A DNA stretch of 64,000 bases from Achromobacter piechaudii NBRC 102461 (GTDB lineage Bacteria > Pseudomonadota > Gammaproteobacteria > Burkholderiales > Burkholderiaceae_B), in NCBI RefSeq assembly GCF_001571245.1, contig NZ_BCTK01000007.1, positions 248,001 through 312,000 on the forward strand, read 5' to 3'. The position numbers and the translations under genes were made by a program. The stretch's first letter is position 1. Each line of letters begins with the position of its first letter. The notes below the pieces were generated by a model, which was not told where the DNA came from, did not search any database, and saw nothing but the letters and a program-made list of their open reading frames with translations. This document shows positions 17,994-26,766 of the stretch, one piece after another.

Positions 17994-19634
17994 ATGGAAG
18001 TATCCGCCCACATCGACACCTTCGCCCGGGACAATCTGCCCCCGGGCGAGCAATGGCCTGAATTCCTGCTCGATGGTCCCGACGTGGCCTATCCGAAGCG
18101 GTTCAATTGCGCCGTTGAATTGGTGGATGCCATGGCCGAACGCGGCTTTGCGGATCGCGTCGCGCTGCGCTGGCGCGATGGCGACAAGCAGGCCACGATG
18201 ACCTACCGGGAACTGGCCGCGCTGACCAACCGCATTGCGCGCGTGCTGACCGAAGACATGAAGCTCGTGCCCGGCAACCGCCTCCTGCTGCGCGGGCCGA
18301 ACAATCCGATGATGGCCGCCGCGTGGCTGGCGGCGATCAAGGCCGGCCTGGTGACGGTGCCCACGATGCCGCTGCTGCGCGCCAAGGAGCTCAAGCAGAT
18401 CATCGAGAAGGCGCAGATCCAGGCAGTGCTGTGCGATGCGCGCCTGAAGGAAGAAGCGCGCTTCTGCGCCGAGCCCGGCCACGAACATTTTTGTTCCGGG
18501 CTGACGCAGGTGATGTACTTCAACGACACCGCGCCCGATGCGCTGGACGCACTGGCCGCGGCCAAGCCCGACGATTTCGACGCCTGCGACACGGCGGCCG
18601 ACGACGTCTGCCTGATCGCCTTCACCAGCGGCACGACGGGTGCGCCCAAGGGCTGCATGCACTTTCACCGCGACGTGCTGGCGATGTGCGACCTGTTCCC
18701 CAAACACGTGATCAAGCCCGGCCCCGACGACATCTTCTGCGGCACGCCGCCGCTGGCTTTCACGTTCGGCCTGGGCGGGCTGCTGTGCTTTCCGTTGCGC
18801 GTGGGCGCCAGCACGGTGCTGGCTGAAAAGCTGTCGCCGGAAAGCCTGCTTGAACTCATCCAGGACTTCCGCGCCACCATCGTCTTCACTGCGCCCACGT
18901 TCTATCGCCAGATGGCCGCGCTGGTTGGAAAATTCGATCTGACTTCGCTCAATAAGAGCGTGTCGGCTGGCGAGGCGCTGCCCGATGCGACGCGCCAGTT
19001 GTGGAAGCAGGCCAGCGGCATCGAAATGATCGATGGCATCGGCGGCACCGAAATGATCCACGTGTTCGTGTCCAGCCCGCCCGAAGCCGTCAAGCGTGGT
19101 GCGATCGGCAAGGTCGTGCCCGGCTATGTGGCGCAGGTGGTGGACGACGACATGAACCCGGTGCCCAATGGTACGGTCGGCCGTCTGGCCATCAAGGGCC
19201 CCACGGGCTGCCGTTATCTGGCCGACGAGCGCCAGCGCCGCTTCGTGCAGAAGGGCTGGAACCTGCCCGGCGATACCTTCATGCAGGACGACGACGGCTA
19301 TCTGTATTACCAGGCGCGCAATGACGACATGATCGTCTCGGCGGGCTATAACATCGCCGGCCCAGAAGTGGAAGACGCGCTGCTGCGCCACGAAGCCGTG
19401 GCCGAATGCGGCGTGGTCGGTGCGCAGGACGAAGAACGCGGCCAGTTGGTCAAAGCTTTCGTCGTGCTCAAGCCGGGCTTCAGCGCCAGCGACGCGCTGG
19501 TTGCCGACATGCAGGCGTTCGTGAAGGCCAGCATCGCACCCTACAAATATCCCCGTGCCATCGAATTCGTGGCCGCGTTGCCCCGCACCGAAACGGGCAA
19601 GCTGCAACGCTTCGCGCTGCGCAAGATGGCTTGA
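17994..19634 (+). CDS. Aryl-CoA ligase, 2-aminobenzoate-CoA ligase-like
   Basis: A 546-residue AMP-forming acyl-CoA synthetase. The P-loop-like motif is AFTSGTTGAPKGCMH, followed by the adenylate motifs GIGGTEMIHVF and YQARNDDMIVSAGYNIAGPEVE, and a C-terminal catalytic lysine in ETGKLQR. The wording of these motifs matches the benzoate/2-aminobenzoate-CoA ligase branch. It would activate the imported aromatic acid with ATP and CoA before the monooxygenase/reductase step. It follows the acyl-CoA dehydrogenase by 67 bases. The anthranilate assignment rests on resemblance and context, not on a resolved substrate pocket. Confidence 0.82.
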   Translation: MEVSAHIDTFARDNLPPGEQWPEFLLDGPDVAYPKRFNCAVELVDAMAERGFADRVALRWRDGDKQATMTYRELAALTNRIARVLTEDMKLVPGNRLLLRGPNNPMMAAAWLAAIKAGLVTVPTMPLLRAKELKQIIEKAQIQAVLCDARLKEEARFCAEPGHEHFCSGLTQVMYFNDTAPDALDALAAAKPDDFDACDTAADDVCLIAFTSGTTGAPKGCMHFHRDVLAMCDLFPKHVIKPGPDDIFCGTPPLAFTFGLGGLLCFPLRVGASTVLAEKLSPESLLELIQDFRATIVFTAPTFYRQMAALVGKFDLTSLNKSVSAGEALPDATRQLWKQASGIEMIDGIGGTEMIHVFVSSPPEAVKRGAIGKVVPGYVAQVVDDDMNPVPNGTVGRLAIKGPTGCRYLADERQRRFVQKGWNLPGDTFMQDDDGYLYYQARNDDMIVSAGYNIAGPEVEDALLRHEAVAECGVVGAQDEERGQLVKAFVVLKPGFSASDALVADMQAFVKASIAPYKYPRAIEFVAALPRTETGKLQRFALRKMA

Positions 19635-19655
19635 ATCGGCAAACAGGAAATCATC

Positions 19656-20081
19656 ATGGCCGCAGCATTCACCAGCCAGGTAGAAGTCCGCTTCCGTCAT
19701 TGCGACCCGGCGGGCATCGTCTTCTACCCGCGCTACTTCGAAATGATCAATGACTTTGTCGAGGAATGGTTCGACAAGGGCATGGGTCTGCCGTTTCACG
19801 CGCTGCACGTCGAGCGCCACATCGGCACGCCGATGGCGTCGGTGACCTGCGATTTCAGCGCGCCCAGCCGCTGGCATGAACGCCTGCGCCAGACGCTGGA
19901 AGTGCAGCGCATCGGCGGCGCGTCCTTCAAGGCGCTGGTGCGCTTTGAAGGCCCTGATGGACAGTTGCGCCTGTCGGCCACGCTGACGATCGTGACGGTG
20001 GATTTACGGACGATGAAGTCCATGCCCATGCCTGCGGACCTGCGGGAACGCATGCAGGCTTATCTGGTTCCCGCGGCCTGA
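19656..20081 (+). CDS. 4-hydroxybenzoyl-CoA-type thioesterase
   Basis: A hotdog-fold thioesterase of 141 residues. The active-site segment RFRHCDPAGIVFYPRYFEM near residues 12-30 contains the Asp used by 4-hydroxybenzoyl-CoA thioesterases. It sits 21 bases after the ligase gene. Such enzymes in aryl-CoA operons hydrolyse dead-end CoA esters to free trapped CoA, which is the likely role here. Confidence 0.85.
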   Translation: MAAAFTSQVEVRFRHCDPAGIVFYPRYFEMINDFVEEWFDKGMGLPFHALHVERHIGTPMASVTCDFSAPSRWHERLRQTLEVQRIGGASFKALVRFEGPDGQLRLSATLTIVTVDLRTMKSMPMPADLRERMQAYLVPAA

Positions 20082-20131
20082 GGCCACGAGACCACCCTGT
20101 CGTTTGTTTTTTATAAATAGGATGAGACGTT

Positions 20132-20539
20132 ATGAAGATTCTGCAACCGCCGGATTGGATGGCGCCCCGGGGCTATTCGAATGGTGTGCTCACCGAAATG
20201 ACGGTGGGCAGCAAGCTCGTGTTCGTGGGCGGGCAGGTGGGGTGGAATGGGCAGCAGCAATTCGAATCGGATGACCTGGCGGACCAGGTCCGCCAGACGC
20301 TGTCGAACATTGTCGCCATCCTGGCCGAAGGCGGCGCCAAGCCCGAGCACATTGTGCGCATGACCTGGTACGTCACGGACAAGGAAGCCTATGTGGCCGC
20401 CTATCCGGCCATCGGCAAGCACTACCGCGAATTCATCGGACGGCATTTCCCGGCCATGACGGCCGTGGAAGTGGCCGATCTGGTCGAGGACCGCGCCAAG
20501 GTGGAAATTGAAGTGACGGCCGTGGTGCCGGCAGCCTGA
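20132..20539 (+). CDS. RidA/YjgF-family protein lacking the deaminase arginine
   Basis: A 135-residue Rid-family trimer-forming protein. Canonical RidA enzymes use an Arg (E. coli Arg105, in FPARSCVEV) to hydrolyse imines. The matching segment here is FPAMTAVEV, with Met109 in place of that Arg, so the canonical imine deaminase chemistry is unlikely. It is the last gene of the aromatic operon, where an amino-substituted ring intermediate is expected; a role in handling an enamine or enol product is therefore tempting but unproven. AGGATGAG precedes the start. Confidence 0.85.
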   Translation: MKILQPPDWMAPRGYSNGVLTEMTVGSKLVFVGGQVGWNGQQQFESDDLADQVRQTLSNIVAILAEGGAKPEHIVRMTWYVTDKEAYVAAYPAIGKHYREFIGRHFPAMTAVEVADLVEDRAKVEIEVTAVVPAA

Positions 20540-20541
20540 TC

Positions 20542-20554
20542 GGGGTTTATCCCC
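20542..20554. terminator. Short GGGG-CCCC hairpin between convergent genes
   Basis: GGGG-tttat-CCCC occupies the 15-base gap between the Rid gene and the oppositely oriented AraC gene, directly against the AraC stop codon. It may be a minimal bidirectional terminator. A near-identical GGGGTTATCCCC lies at 52701-52712, likewise just past a minus-strand stop codon. Confidence 0.35.
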
Positions 20555-21541
20555 TTAGCCTTGCGCACGCCGCGTCTCGCGCGGCAGTTCTCCAAACCGT
20601 TCCCGGTAGTACTCCGAGAACCTTCCCAGATGTCCAAACCCCACGCCCAGCGCGACTTCGGTCACGCTGGCGTGGGCGTTCGTCTTGAGCTTCTGCCTTG
20701 CCGTGTCCAGCCGCAGCGCGCGCAGCGCGTTCATCGGCGTGGTGTCGCGGTGTTCCTGGAACAGGCGGGTCAGGGCGGTGGCGCTGGCGCCCGCATGGCG
20801 GGCGATGTCAGTCAGCGTCAGGGGCGCGGCCAGATGCTCGCGCATGTACGACTCGGCCAGCGTCAGGCGGCGCGGCACGCTGGGCGTTTGCCCCGCCTGC
20901 GCCTGCCAGCTGTTGGGCTGGTTGTAGAGCAGGTGCAGCACCAGGGTGTCTTCAAGATGTTCCAGCCACGCGGCGGGCGGACGCAGCGCGCCGTCATCCA
21001 GCGTGGGCAACAGATGAATCATGCTGGTGACCATGCTGCGCCACGCGGCGCCGACCGGGTTGTCCAGGCGCAGGGCGGGACTGAAATCCAGCGGCAGCGT
21101 GGCGGCGTCGCCAAAGGCGCGGCGGCCGATGGCTTCGAGCTTGCCACGCGGAATCTTCAACAGCAGTTGTTCGCAACCGGCTTCCCAGTGCAGGCGCAGC
21201 GGACGGTTGGGCGCGATGACGGCGGCGCAGTCGGGGTGGGCATCGACCTGGTCGCCGCCGCATTCGATACGCGCGCGGCCCCGCAGCGGCACTTGCACCA
21301 GCATGAAATCCTGGAGGCGGTCGGGTTCGATGTGGACTTCGGCGCCGTAGCGCAACGTACAGACGGTCAGCGAGCCGAAGCGGCCCCGGTTCAACTCGGC
21401 GTCCACGCGGCCGCCTTTCCAGGTCAGCCGGTGTTCCTTCAGCGCTTCGGACACGCGCGTGCGTGTCTCGTCCTGTTGGGTGGAGCTGAACACGCGCCGC
21501 TTGAATAGCGGCGCCAGTTCGAGTCGGGACCAGCCGTGCAT
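20555..21541 (-). CDS. AraC/XylS-family transcriptional regulator
   Basis: A 328-residue activator. The N-terminal AraC-binding-like domain (about 1-200) senses a ligand. The C-terminal double helix-turn-helix includes LTDIARHAGASATALTRLFQEHRDTTPMNALRALRL and VTEVALGVGFGHLGRFSEYYRERFGELP. It is divergent from the substrate-binding protein and Rieske operon at 21820. AraC/XylS proteins often activate such dioxygenase operons, for example AndR for anthranilate dioxygenase; this regulator is a natural candidate for the 21820-27576 genes. Confidence 0.88.
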   Translation of the reverse strand: MHGWSRLELAPLFKRRVFSSTQQDETRTRVSEALKEHRLTWKGGRVDAELNRGRFGSLTVCTLRYGAEVHIEPDRLQDFMLVQVPLRGRARIECGGDQVDAHPDCAAVIAPNRPLRLHWEAGCEQLLLKIPRGKLEAIGRRAFGDAATLPLDFSPALRLDNPVGAAWRSMVTSMIHLLPTLDDGALRPPAAWLEHLEDTLVLHLLYNQPNSWQAQAGQTPSVPRRLTLAESYMREHLAAPLTLTDIARHAGASATALTRLFQEHRDTTPMNALRALRLDTARQKLKTNAHASVTEVALGVGFGHLGRFSEYYRERFGELPRETRRAQG

Positions 21542-21819
21542 GGATGCCTCCGGGACGGGAACGCTCCCGTATCTGGGGCCAGAATAAATTAATCGTCCAG
21601 CGTTTGGAATTAAGTGAATCCCGGATAAGCCTGGGCGGAATCGGATAGAGCCTTGCGGCCGGGCGGCATACGCTAGCCGCTAGGCCCTCCCGGCTATTGG
21701 AGGGCGTCGTCACGGCGCGTAAGCTTGGCGACTTTGATCGGCGGCATGCGTGTACCGACGGCAGACGGGATCTGTCAGCTTTGCGCCAGCGTGGCTGGCG
21801 GCGACATCGAAGGTGGCCC
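21542..21819. promoter_or_regulatory. Divergent region between AraC gene and Rieske operon
   Basis: This 278-base gap carries the promoters for both directions. An AT-rich segment, AATAAATTAATCG, lies near 21583-21595, followed by GGAATTAAGTGAATCC. No exact copy of the 459-478 palindrome is present, so this operon appears to be controlled separately. No firm promoter boxes are claimed. Confidence 0.45.
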
Positions 21820-22998
21820 ATGAATCGAAATCTCTGGAGCCGGCGCGCGCTGGCGGCGCTGGTCTGCATGTCCGCCATGGCGGGCGCCCAGGCGGAGGAC
21901 AAGGTCAAGGTAGGTTTGCTGACGACGTTGTCCGGCCCGGGCTCGGCGCTGGGCAATGAGATCCGCGACGGCTTCAATCTGGCGCTGCAACATACGGGCG
22001 GCAAGCTGGGTGGGCTGCCGGCCGAAGTCATCGTGGCCGACGATCAGCAAAAGGCGGACACGGGACGCCAGGCGGTTGAACGGTTGCTCAAGCGCGACCG
22101 CGTGGATGTCATGACCGGCATCGTGTTCTCGAACGTGCTGCTGCCCGTAATGCCCGCCATCCTGCAATCGAACACGGTGTACCTGAGCACCAATACCGGC
22201 CCCGAAAACTACGCGGGCGCGGGCTGTAATCCCAACTTCTTCGCGGTGGCCTGGCAGAACGAGGACATCCCCGCCGCCATGGGCAAGTACGCCACGGACC
22301 AGGGCTACAAGCGCGTGGCGCTGATCGCGCCCGACTACCCGGGCGGACGCGAATCGCTCAACGGCTTCAAGCGGCTGTACAAGGGCGGCTTGTCCGAAGA
22401 GATCTACACGCAGCTCGGGCAGTTGGACTACGGCGTCGAGCTGACGCGGCTGCGCGCCAGCAAGCCGGACGCGGTGTTTTTCTTCCTGCCGGGCGGCATG
22501 GGCGTGAACTTCATCAAGCAATTCAATGGCGCGGGCCTGTCGCAAGACATCGCGCTGTTGGCTCCCGGTTTTTCGGGCGATGAAGACACCATCGCGGCGG
22601 TGGGCGCGCCCATTGCCGGCATGCGCAACACCTCGCAATGGGCGGCCGATCTGGATAACCCGGCCAATCGCAAATTCGTCGAAGACTTCAAGAAGACCTA
22701 CAAGCGCACGCCGACGCTGTATGCCTCGCAAGGCTATGACGCCGCCATGCTGCTGGACAGCGCGGTGCGGCAAACGGGCGGCAAGCTCGATGCCGACGCG
22801 CTGCGCCCGGCGCTGCGGCGCGCGGACTTCAAATCGGTGCGGGGCGACTTCAAGTTCAACCGCAACCAATACCCCATCCAGAACTACTACCTGCGCGTGG
22901 TCGAGGCCGGCGCGGACGGCAAGCTGGCCAACAAGCTGTCGGGCACGGTGCTGACGCAGTACCAGGACCCCTTCGCCGCCGCCTGCCAGATGAAATAG
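21820..22998 (+). CDS. Orphan ABC substrate-binding protein, paralogue of the 584-1747 protein
   Basis: A periplasmic binding protein of 392 residues. The start at 21820 yields a signal peptide (MNRNLWSRRALAALVCMSAMAGAQA then EDKVKVG); the open frame upstream is not protein-like. It shares with the protein at 584-1747 the motifs DGFNLA, GGKLGG, APDYP, YTQLGQLDYG, LPGGMGVNFIKQF and YPIQNYYLRV, so the two are paralogues. No permease or ATPase genes accompany it. It may therefore dock onto the LivHMGF-type importer at 1879-5253 or an unlinked one. It heads the AraC-linked Rieske operon and probably binds that pathway's substrate. Confidence 0.87.
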   Translation: MNRNLWSRRALAALVCMSAMAGAQAEDKVKVGLLTTLSGPGSALGNEIRDGFNLALQHTGGKLGGLPAEVIVADDQQKADTGRQAVERLLKRDRVDVMTGIVFSNVLLPVMPAILQSNTVYLSTNTGPENYAGAGCNPNFFAVAWQNEDIPAAMGKYATDQGYKRVALIAPDYPGGRESLNGFKRLYKGGLSEEIYTQLGQLDYGVELTRLRASKPDAVFFFLPGGMGVNFIKQFNGAGLSQDIALLAPGFSGDEDTIAAVGAPIAGMRNTSQWAADLDNPANRKFVEDFKKTYKRTPTLYASQGYDAAMLLDSAVRQTGGKLDADALRPALRRADFKSVRGDFKFNRNQYPIQNYYLRVVEAGADGKLANKLSGTVLTQYQDPFAAACQMK

Positions 22999-23023
22999 GC
23001 AGCTTGCAACACAGGAGAATCAC

Positions 23024-24268
23024 ATGACTGAACAGATCACGACGCGCGAGGTGACCGTTCCCTCGCACGATGGCAAGACCTTCAGCGCCTACCTGGCCGT
23101 GCCCGCCTCGGGCCATGGCCCCGGGCTGGTGCTGTGCCAGGAAATCTTCGGCGTGAACGACTTCATGCGCCGCGCCGCGCAATTGCTGGCCGAGGAAGGC
23201 TACGTGGTGCTGGTGCCTGACCTGTTCTGGCGTCAGCAGCCCGGCATCCAGCTGACCGACGGCCCGGCCGATATGCCGCGCGCTTTCGAGCTGTACAAGG
23301 GTTTTGACGTCGAACAGGGCTTGAAAGACATCGCCTCCACCATCGCCTTGCTGCGCGAGCTGCCCGAACAAGAGGGCGGCGTCGGCGTGCTGGGCTATTG
23401 CCTGGGCGGCAAGCTGGCCTATCTGGCCGCCTGCCGCACCGATGTGGACGTGGCCGTGGGTTATTACGGCGTCGGCATCGAAGACAGCCTGGACGAAGCC
23501 GCCAACCTGCGTGGCCGGCTGGTGCTGCACATCGCCGAGCAGGACGGCTTCTGTCCGCCCGCCGCGCGCCAGCGCATCCTGGACGCGCTGGGCGGCAAGC
23601 CCGGCGTCGAGCTGTACGTGTACCCCGGCATGGATCACGCCTTTGCGCGCACGGGCGGCGATCACTACGACAAGCCGTCCGCGCTGATGGCGCACCAGCG
23701 CAGCATGGCCGCGCTGCAACGCGCCATCGGCCCCGAGTTCGATTATTCCGCCCTGTGGGACAAGCACTGCGAATACGAATTCGGCACGCGTGACGTGGCC
23801 GCCACGATGGCGACCATGGTGGCTGAGCCCTACGTGAACCACATCCCCACCATGACGGGCGGCGTGGGCCACAAGGAACTGTCGCGCTTCTACCAGCACC
23901 ACTTCGTCAACGGCAACCCGCCCGACACGCGCCTGATCCCTTTGTCGCGCACCGTGGGCGCAACGCAGATCGTGGACGAACTGCTGTTCTGCTTCACACA
24001 CACGACCGAGATCGACTGGATGCTGCCCGGCGTGCCGCCCACGGGCCGCACGGTCGAAATTCCCTTGCTGGCCGTGGTGAAGTTCCGGGGCGACAAGCTC
24101 TATCACGAGCACATCTATTGGGACCAGGCCAGCGTGCTGGTGCAGGTGGGGCTGCTGGACCCCACCGGCCTGCCGGTGGCCGGCCGCGAGACCGCCGCCA
24201 AGCTGCTGGATGAAACCCTGCCTTCCAACACGCTGATGGCGCGATGGAAGGAAAGCGAGAACAAGTAG
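23024..24268 (+). CDS. Dienelactone hydrolase fused to a SnoaL/NTF2-like domain
   Basis: A 414-residue two-domain protein. Residues 1-235 are an alpha/beta hydrolase of the dienelactone hydrolase family, with QEIFGVN, the nucleophile cysteine in GYCLGG (about residue 126), Asp in EQDGF and His in MDHAF, so the Cys-Asp-His triad is complete. Residues 240-414 look like an NTF2/SnoaL-type cone (SALWDKHCEYEFGTRDV, later YHEHIYWDQASVL). AGGAG precedes the start, 25 bases after the binding-protein gene. It could open a lactone formed downstream of ring cleavage, but no ring-cleavage dioxygenase is in the operon. Substrate unknown. Confidence 0.8.
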   Translation: MTEQITTREVTVPSHDGKTFSAYLAVPASGHGPGLVLCQEIFGVNDFMRRAAQLLAEEGYVVLVPDLFWRQQPGIQLTDGPADMPRAFELYKGFDVEQGLKDIASTIALLRELPEQEGGVGVLGYCLGGKLAYLAACRTDVDVAVGYYGVGIEDSLDEAANLRGRLVLHIAEQDGFCPPAARQRILDALGGKPGVELYVYPGMDHAFARTGGDHYDKPSALMAHQRSMAALQRAIGPEFDYSALWDKHCEYEFGTRDVAATMATMVAEPYVNHIPTMTGGVGHKELSRFYQHHFVNGNPPDTRLIPLSRTVGATQIVDELLFCFTHTTEIDWMLPGVPPTGRTVEIPLLAVVKFRGDKLYHEHIYWDQASVLVQVGLLDPTGLPVAGRETAAKLLDETLPSNTLMARWKESENK

Positions 24269-24277
24269 GAGCGCAAC

Positions 24278-25621
24278 ATGTCTTACACCGAAGAACAACT
24301 GTCCGCGATGGTGCGCGGCGACAGCGTGCACCGCGGCGTCTACACCGATCCGGCCATCTTCGACCTGGAGATGCAACGCATCTACGGTCGCGCCTGGATC
24401 TATGTGGGCCACGAAAGCCAGGTGCCCAAGACGGGCGACTATCACACCACCCGCGTGGGCGATCAGGACGTGCTGATGGTGCGCGCCTCGGATGGCCGCG
24501 TGCACGTGCTGTACAACCGCTGCCCGCACAAGGGCGCCAAGGTGGTGGCAGATGGCGAAGGTTGCGTGGGCAAGTTCTTTCGCTGCCCTTACCACGCCTG
24601 GACCTTCAAGCTGGACGGCAGCCATCTGGGCGTGCCGCTCAAGCAGGGGCTGGAGGGCACGTCCTATGACCCCACCGACCCCACGTTTTCGATGCGCCGT
24701 CTGGCGCGCGTGGAAAGCTATCGCGGTTTCGTGTTCGCCAGCCAGGCCAAGGAAGGCCCGGCGCTGACCGACTTCCTGGGCGGCGTGCGCTCGTCCATCG
24801 ACAACCTGTGCGACCGCTCGCCGGTGGGCGAGGTCGAAGTGGCGGGCGGCATTTTCCGGGTGATGCAACGGTCGAACTGGAAGGTGTTCTACGAGAACCT
24901 GCACGACACGATGCACGCTCGCGTGACGCACGAATCGTCATACGCCGCCGCCCGCGACGAGGCCAAGGAAATGGGCGAGATGCCGCTTGAGCTGCACATC
25001 ATGGACGGCAACGGCGAGCCCTACGAGTTCTGGGAAAAGCTGGAGCTGCGCGCCTACGAAAACGGCCACGGCTATATGGAAGGCATCTTCAACCCCGGCG
25101 CGGCCGAACGCGACCCGGTGTCGCGCGCGCATTTCGAAACCTTGACGGCAGCCTACGGCGAAGAGCGCGCGCGCGAAATCCTGGGCATGAACCGGCACAA
25201 CACGGTCATCTACGGCAGCGGCTCGCCGCATACGGTGTTCCAGCAATTCCGCGTGATCCGCCCGATCGCCGTGGACCGCACGCTGATCGAGATCCAGACG
25301 TTCCGCTGCAAGGGCGCGCCGGACGGCGTGTTCAAGCGCGCCATGCTGTACGCCAACGTCATCAACTCGCCCTCGTCCAACGTCATGCCGGATGACATCG
25401 AGCTGTACAACCGCTGCCAGGAAGGCAACGCCACGCGCGGCGGCGACTGGGTCAGCATGCACCGCTACCACGGCAGCGACCGCAGCGACGCGGATGGCAT
25501 GGTGTCGGTCAACGGCACCAGCGAACTGCCCATGCGCAACCAATTCCGCGCGTGGAAGACCTACATGGAAGCCGGCGCGGCGTCGAACACGCCCGCCACG
25601 GGAGAAGGCGCATGCTGCTAG
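24278..25621 (+). CDS. Rieske non-haem iron dioxygenase, large (alpha) subunit
   Basis: The 447-residue alpha subunit has an N-terminal Rieske [2Fe-2S] domain with CPH (about 82) and CPYH (about 103) ligands. A C-terminal catalytic domain carries the mononuclear iron motif DTMHARVTH (Asp-x2-His-x4-His) near residues 210-218. It forms an oxygenase with the beta subunit encoded next, their genes overlapping by 10 bases. Such enzymes dihydroxylate aromatic rings. No ferredoxin or reductase gene is nearby, so electrons must come from elsewhere. The substrate is unknown; benzoate- or anthranilate-type acids are possible. Confidence 0.88.
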   Translation: MSYTEEQLSAMVRGDSVHRGVYTDPAIFDLEMQRIYGRAWIYVGHESQVPKTGDYHTTRVGDQDVLMVRASDGRVHVLYNRCPHKGAKVVADGEGCVGKFFRCPYHAWTFKLDGSHLGVPLKQGLEGTSYDPTDPTFSMRRLARVESYRGFVFASQAKEGPALTDFLGGVRSSIDNLCDRSPVGEVEVAGGIFRVMQRSNWKVFYENLHDTMHARVTHESSYAAARDEAKEMGEMPLELHIMDGNGEPYEFWEKLELRAYENGHGYMEGIFNPGAAERDPVSRAHFETLTAAYGEERAREILGMNRHNTVIYGSGSPHTVFQQFRVIRPIAVDRTLIEIQTFRCKGAPDGVFKRAMLYANVINSPSSNVMPDDIELYNRCQEGNATRGGDWVSMHRYHGSDRSDADGMVSVNGTSELPMRNQFRAWKTYMEAGAASNTPATGEGACC

Positions 25622-26145
25622 ACCTGGATTTCGATGTCGGCACCGCCGATCTGGCGCCTGCCGACGTGCCTGCCGACGCGTATCACCGCATCGCGCAATT
25701 CCTGTACCGCGAGGCGCGCCTGCTGGATGAACGGAGCTACGAACAATGGCAGGCGTTGTGGACCGAGGACGGCATGTACTGGATGCCGCGCGTGCCCGGC
25801 CAGCAAAGCCCCTACGACCATATTTCGCTGTTCTGGGAAGACCGCATGTTGCGCGACGTGCGCATCCGGCGGCTGGAGCATCCGCGCAACTGGTCGCAGC
25901 AGCCGCCCACGCGTAGCGTGCGGCTGGTGGGCGGCGTGCAGGTCGAAGGCGTGGACGCGGGCGGCAACCTGGTGGTGCATTCCGCGTTCCAGATGACCGA
26001 GTGGCGCAAGCGCCAGCCGCGTCAGCTGGCTGGCCGCTACACGCACAAGCTGGCCGCCGAGGGCGACAGCTGGCGCATCCGCATGAAGCGCGTGGACCTC
26101 GTCAACTGCGACGACGTGCACGACGTGTTCGAGGTCTTCGTCTGA
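25612..26145 (+). CDS. Aromatic-ring-hydroxylating dioxygenase, small (beta) subunit
   Basis: An NTF2-fold beta subunit of 177 residues. Motifs typical of the family are FLYREARLLDERSYEQWQALWTEDGMYW, the central RRLEHPRNWSQQPPTRSVRLV, and the C-terminal KRVDLVNCDDVHDVFEVFV. The start at 25612 is set by a GGAGAAGG site at 25601-25608 and overlaps the alpha gene. It supports the alpha3beta3 hexamer and does not bind metal. The stop overlaps the next start. Confidence 0.88.
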   Translation: MLLDLDFDVGTADLAPADVPADAYHRIAQFLYREARLLDERSYEQWQALWTEDGMYWMPRVPGQQSPYDHISLFWEDRMLRDVRIRRLEHPRNWSQQPPTRSVRLVGGVQVEGVDAGGNLVVHSAFQMTEWRKRQPRQLAGRYTHKLAAEGDSWRIRMKRVDLVNCDDVHDVFEVFV

Positions 26146-26753
26146 TGTTGGCGGACACTGCGGTGCTGGCGCTGCACTATCAGAACGACGTGCTGCATCC
26201 CGACGGCAAGATCCGGGTTGGGCTGGACGCGGACAACGGCGCGCGCCAGCGCCTGCTCGACAACGCGGCCGCCTTGCTGCAAGGCGCGCGCACGCGGGCG
26301 CTGCCCATCGTGCACGTGCGCATTGCGTTTCGTCCCGACTACGCGGACCTGCTCGCCAATTGCGACATCTTCCGCAACGTGGCGAGTATCGGTGCGGTGC
26401 CCGAGGGGCAGTGGGGCAGCCAGTTCTACGACGGCTTGCAGCCGCTGGCCGCGAGTTCGACCGAGTTCGTCGTTAAGCACACCCGCATCAGCGCGTTCTA
26501 CGGCACGCCGCTGGAAGAGACGCTGCGAGTCATCGGCGCGCGCCGCTTGGTAGTGGCGGGCGTGGCTACGCATTCGGTGGTGGAAGGCACGGTGCGCCAT
26601 GCCGCCGACATCGGCTTCGAGGTGATGGTGGCGCAGGACGCCTGTGCGTCGGCCGACCTGGCGGTGCACGAGGCCTCGCTGGCCAGCATGCGGCTGATTG
26701 CGCAAACCGGCTCGGTGGCGGATGCTCTGCGCTGGGCCGCTGTGCCGCACTGA
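26145..26753 (+). CDS. Isochorismatase-fold hydrolase with degenerate catalytic triad
   Basis: The protein has 202 residues and the cysteine-hydrolase (isochorismatase) fold. The family triad is Asp-Lys-Cys. Here the Asp of the IDMQND motif is His11 (LHYQND), Lys111 is kept (VKHTRISAF), and the Cys of the TxxCVE motif is Val145 (THSVVE). Two of three catalytic residues are thus missing. The gene overlaps the beta-subunit stop by one base and is clearly in the operon. It could use different chemistry, bind a ligand, or be a pseudoenzyme. The frame is intact, so it is not decaying DNA. Confidence 0.8.
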   Translation: MLADTAVLALHYQNDVLHPDGKIRVGLDADNGARQRLLDNAAALLQGARTRALPIVHVRIAFRPDYADLLANCDIFRNVASIGAVPEGQWGSQFYDGLQPLAASSTEFVVKHTRISAFYGTPLEETLRVIGARRLVVAGVATHSVVEGTVRHAADIGFEVMVAQDACASADLAVHEASLASMRLIAQTGSVADALRWAAVPH

Positions 26754-26766
26754 ACAAGGATTTTCC

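Noticed and set aside
20132-20539. Calling the Rid-family gene ridA with deaminase function
   Set aside because: The essential Arg is Met109, so the functional name is not supported.
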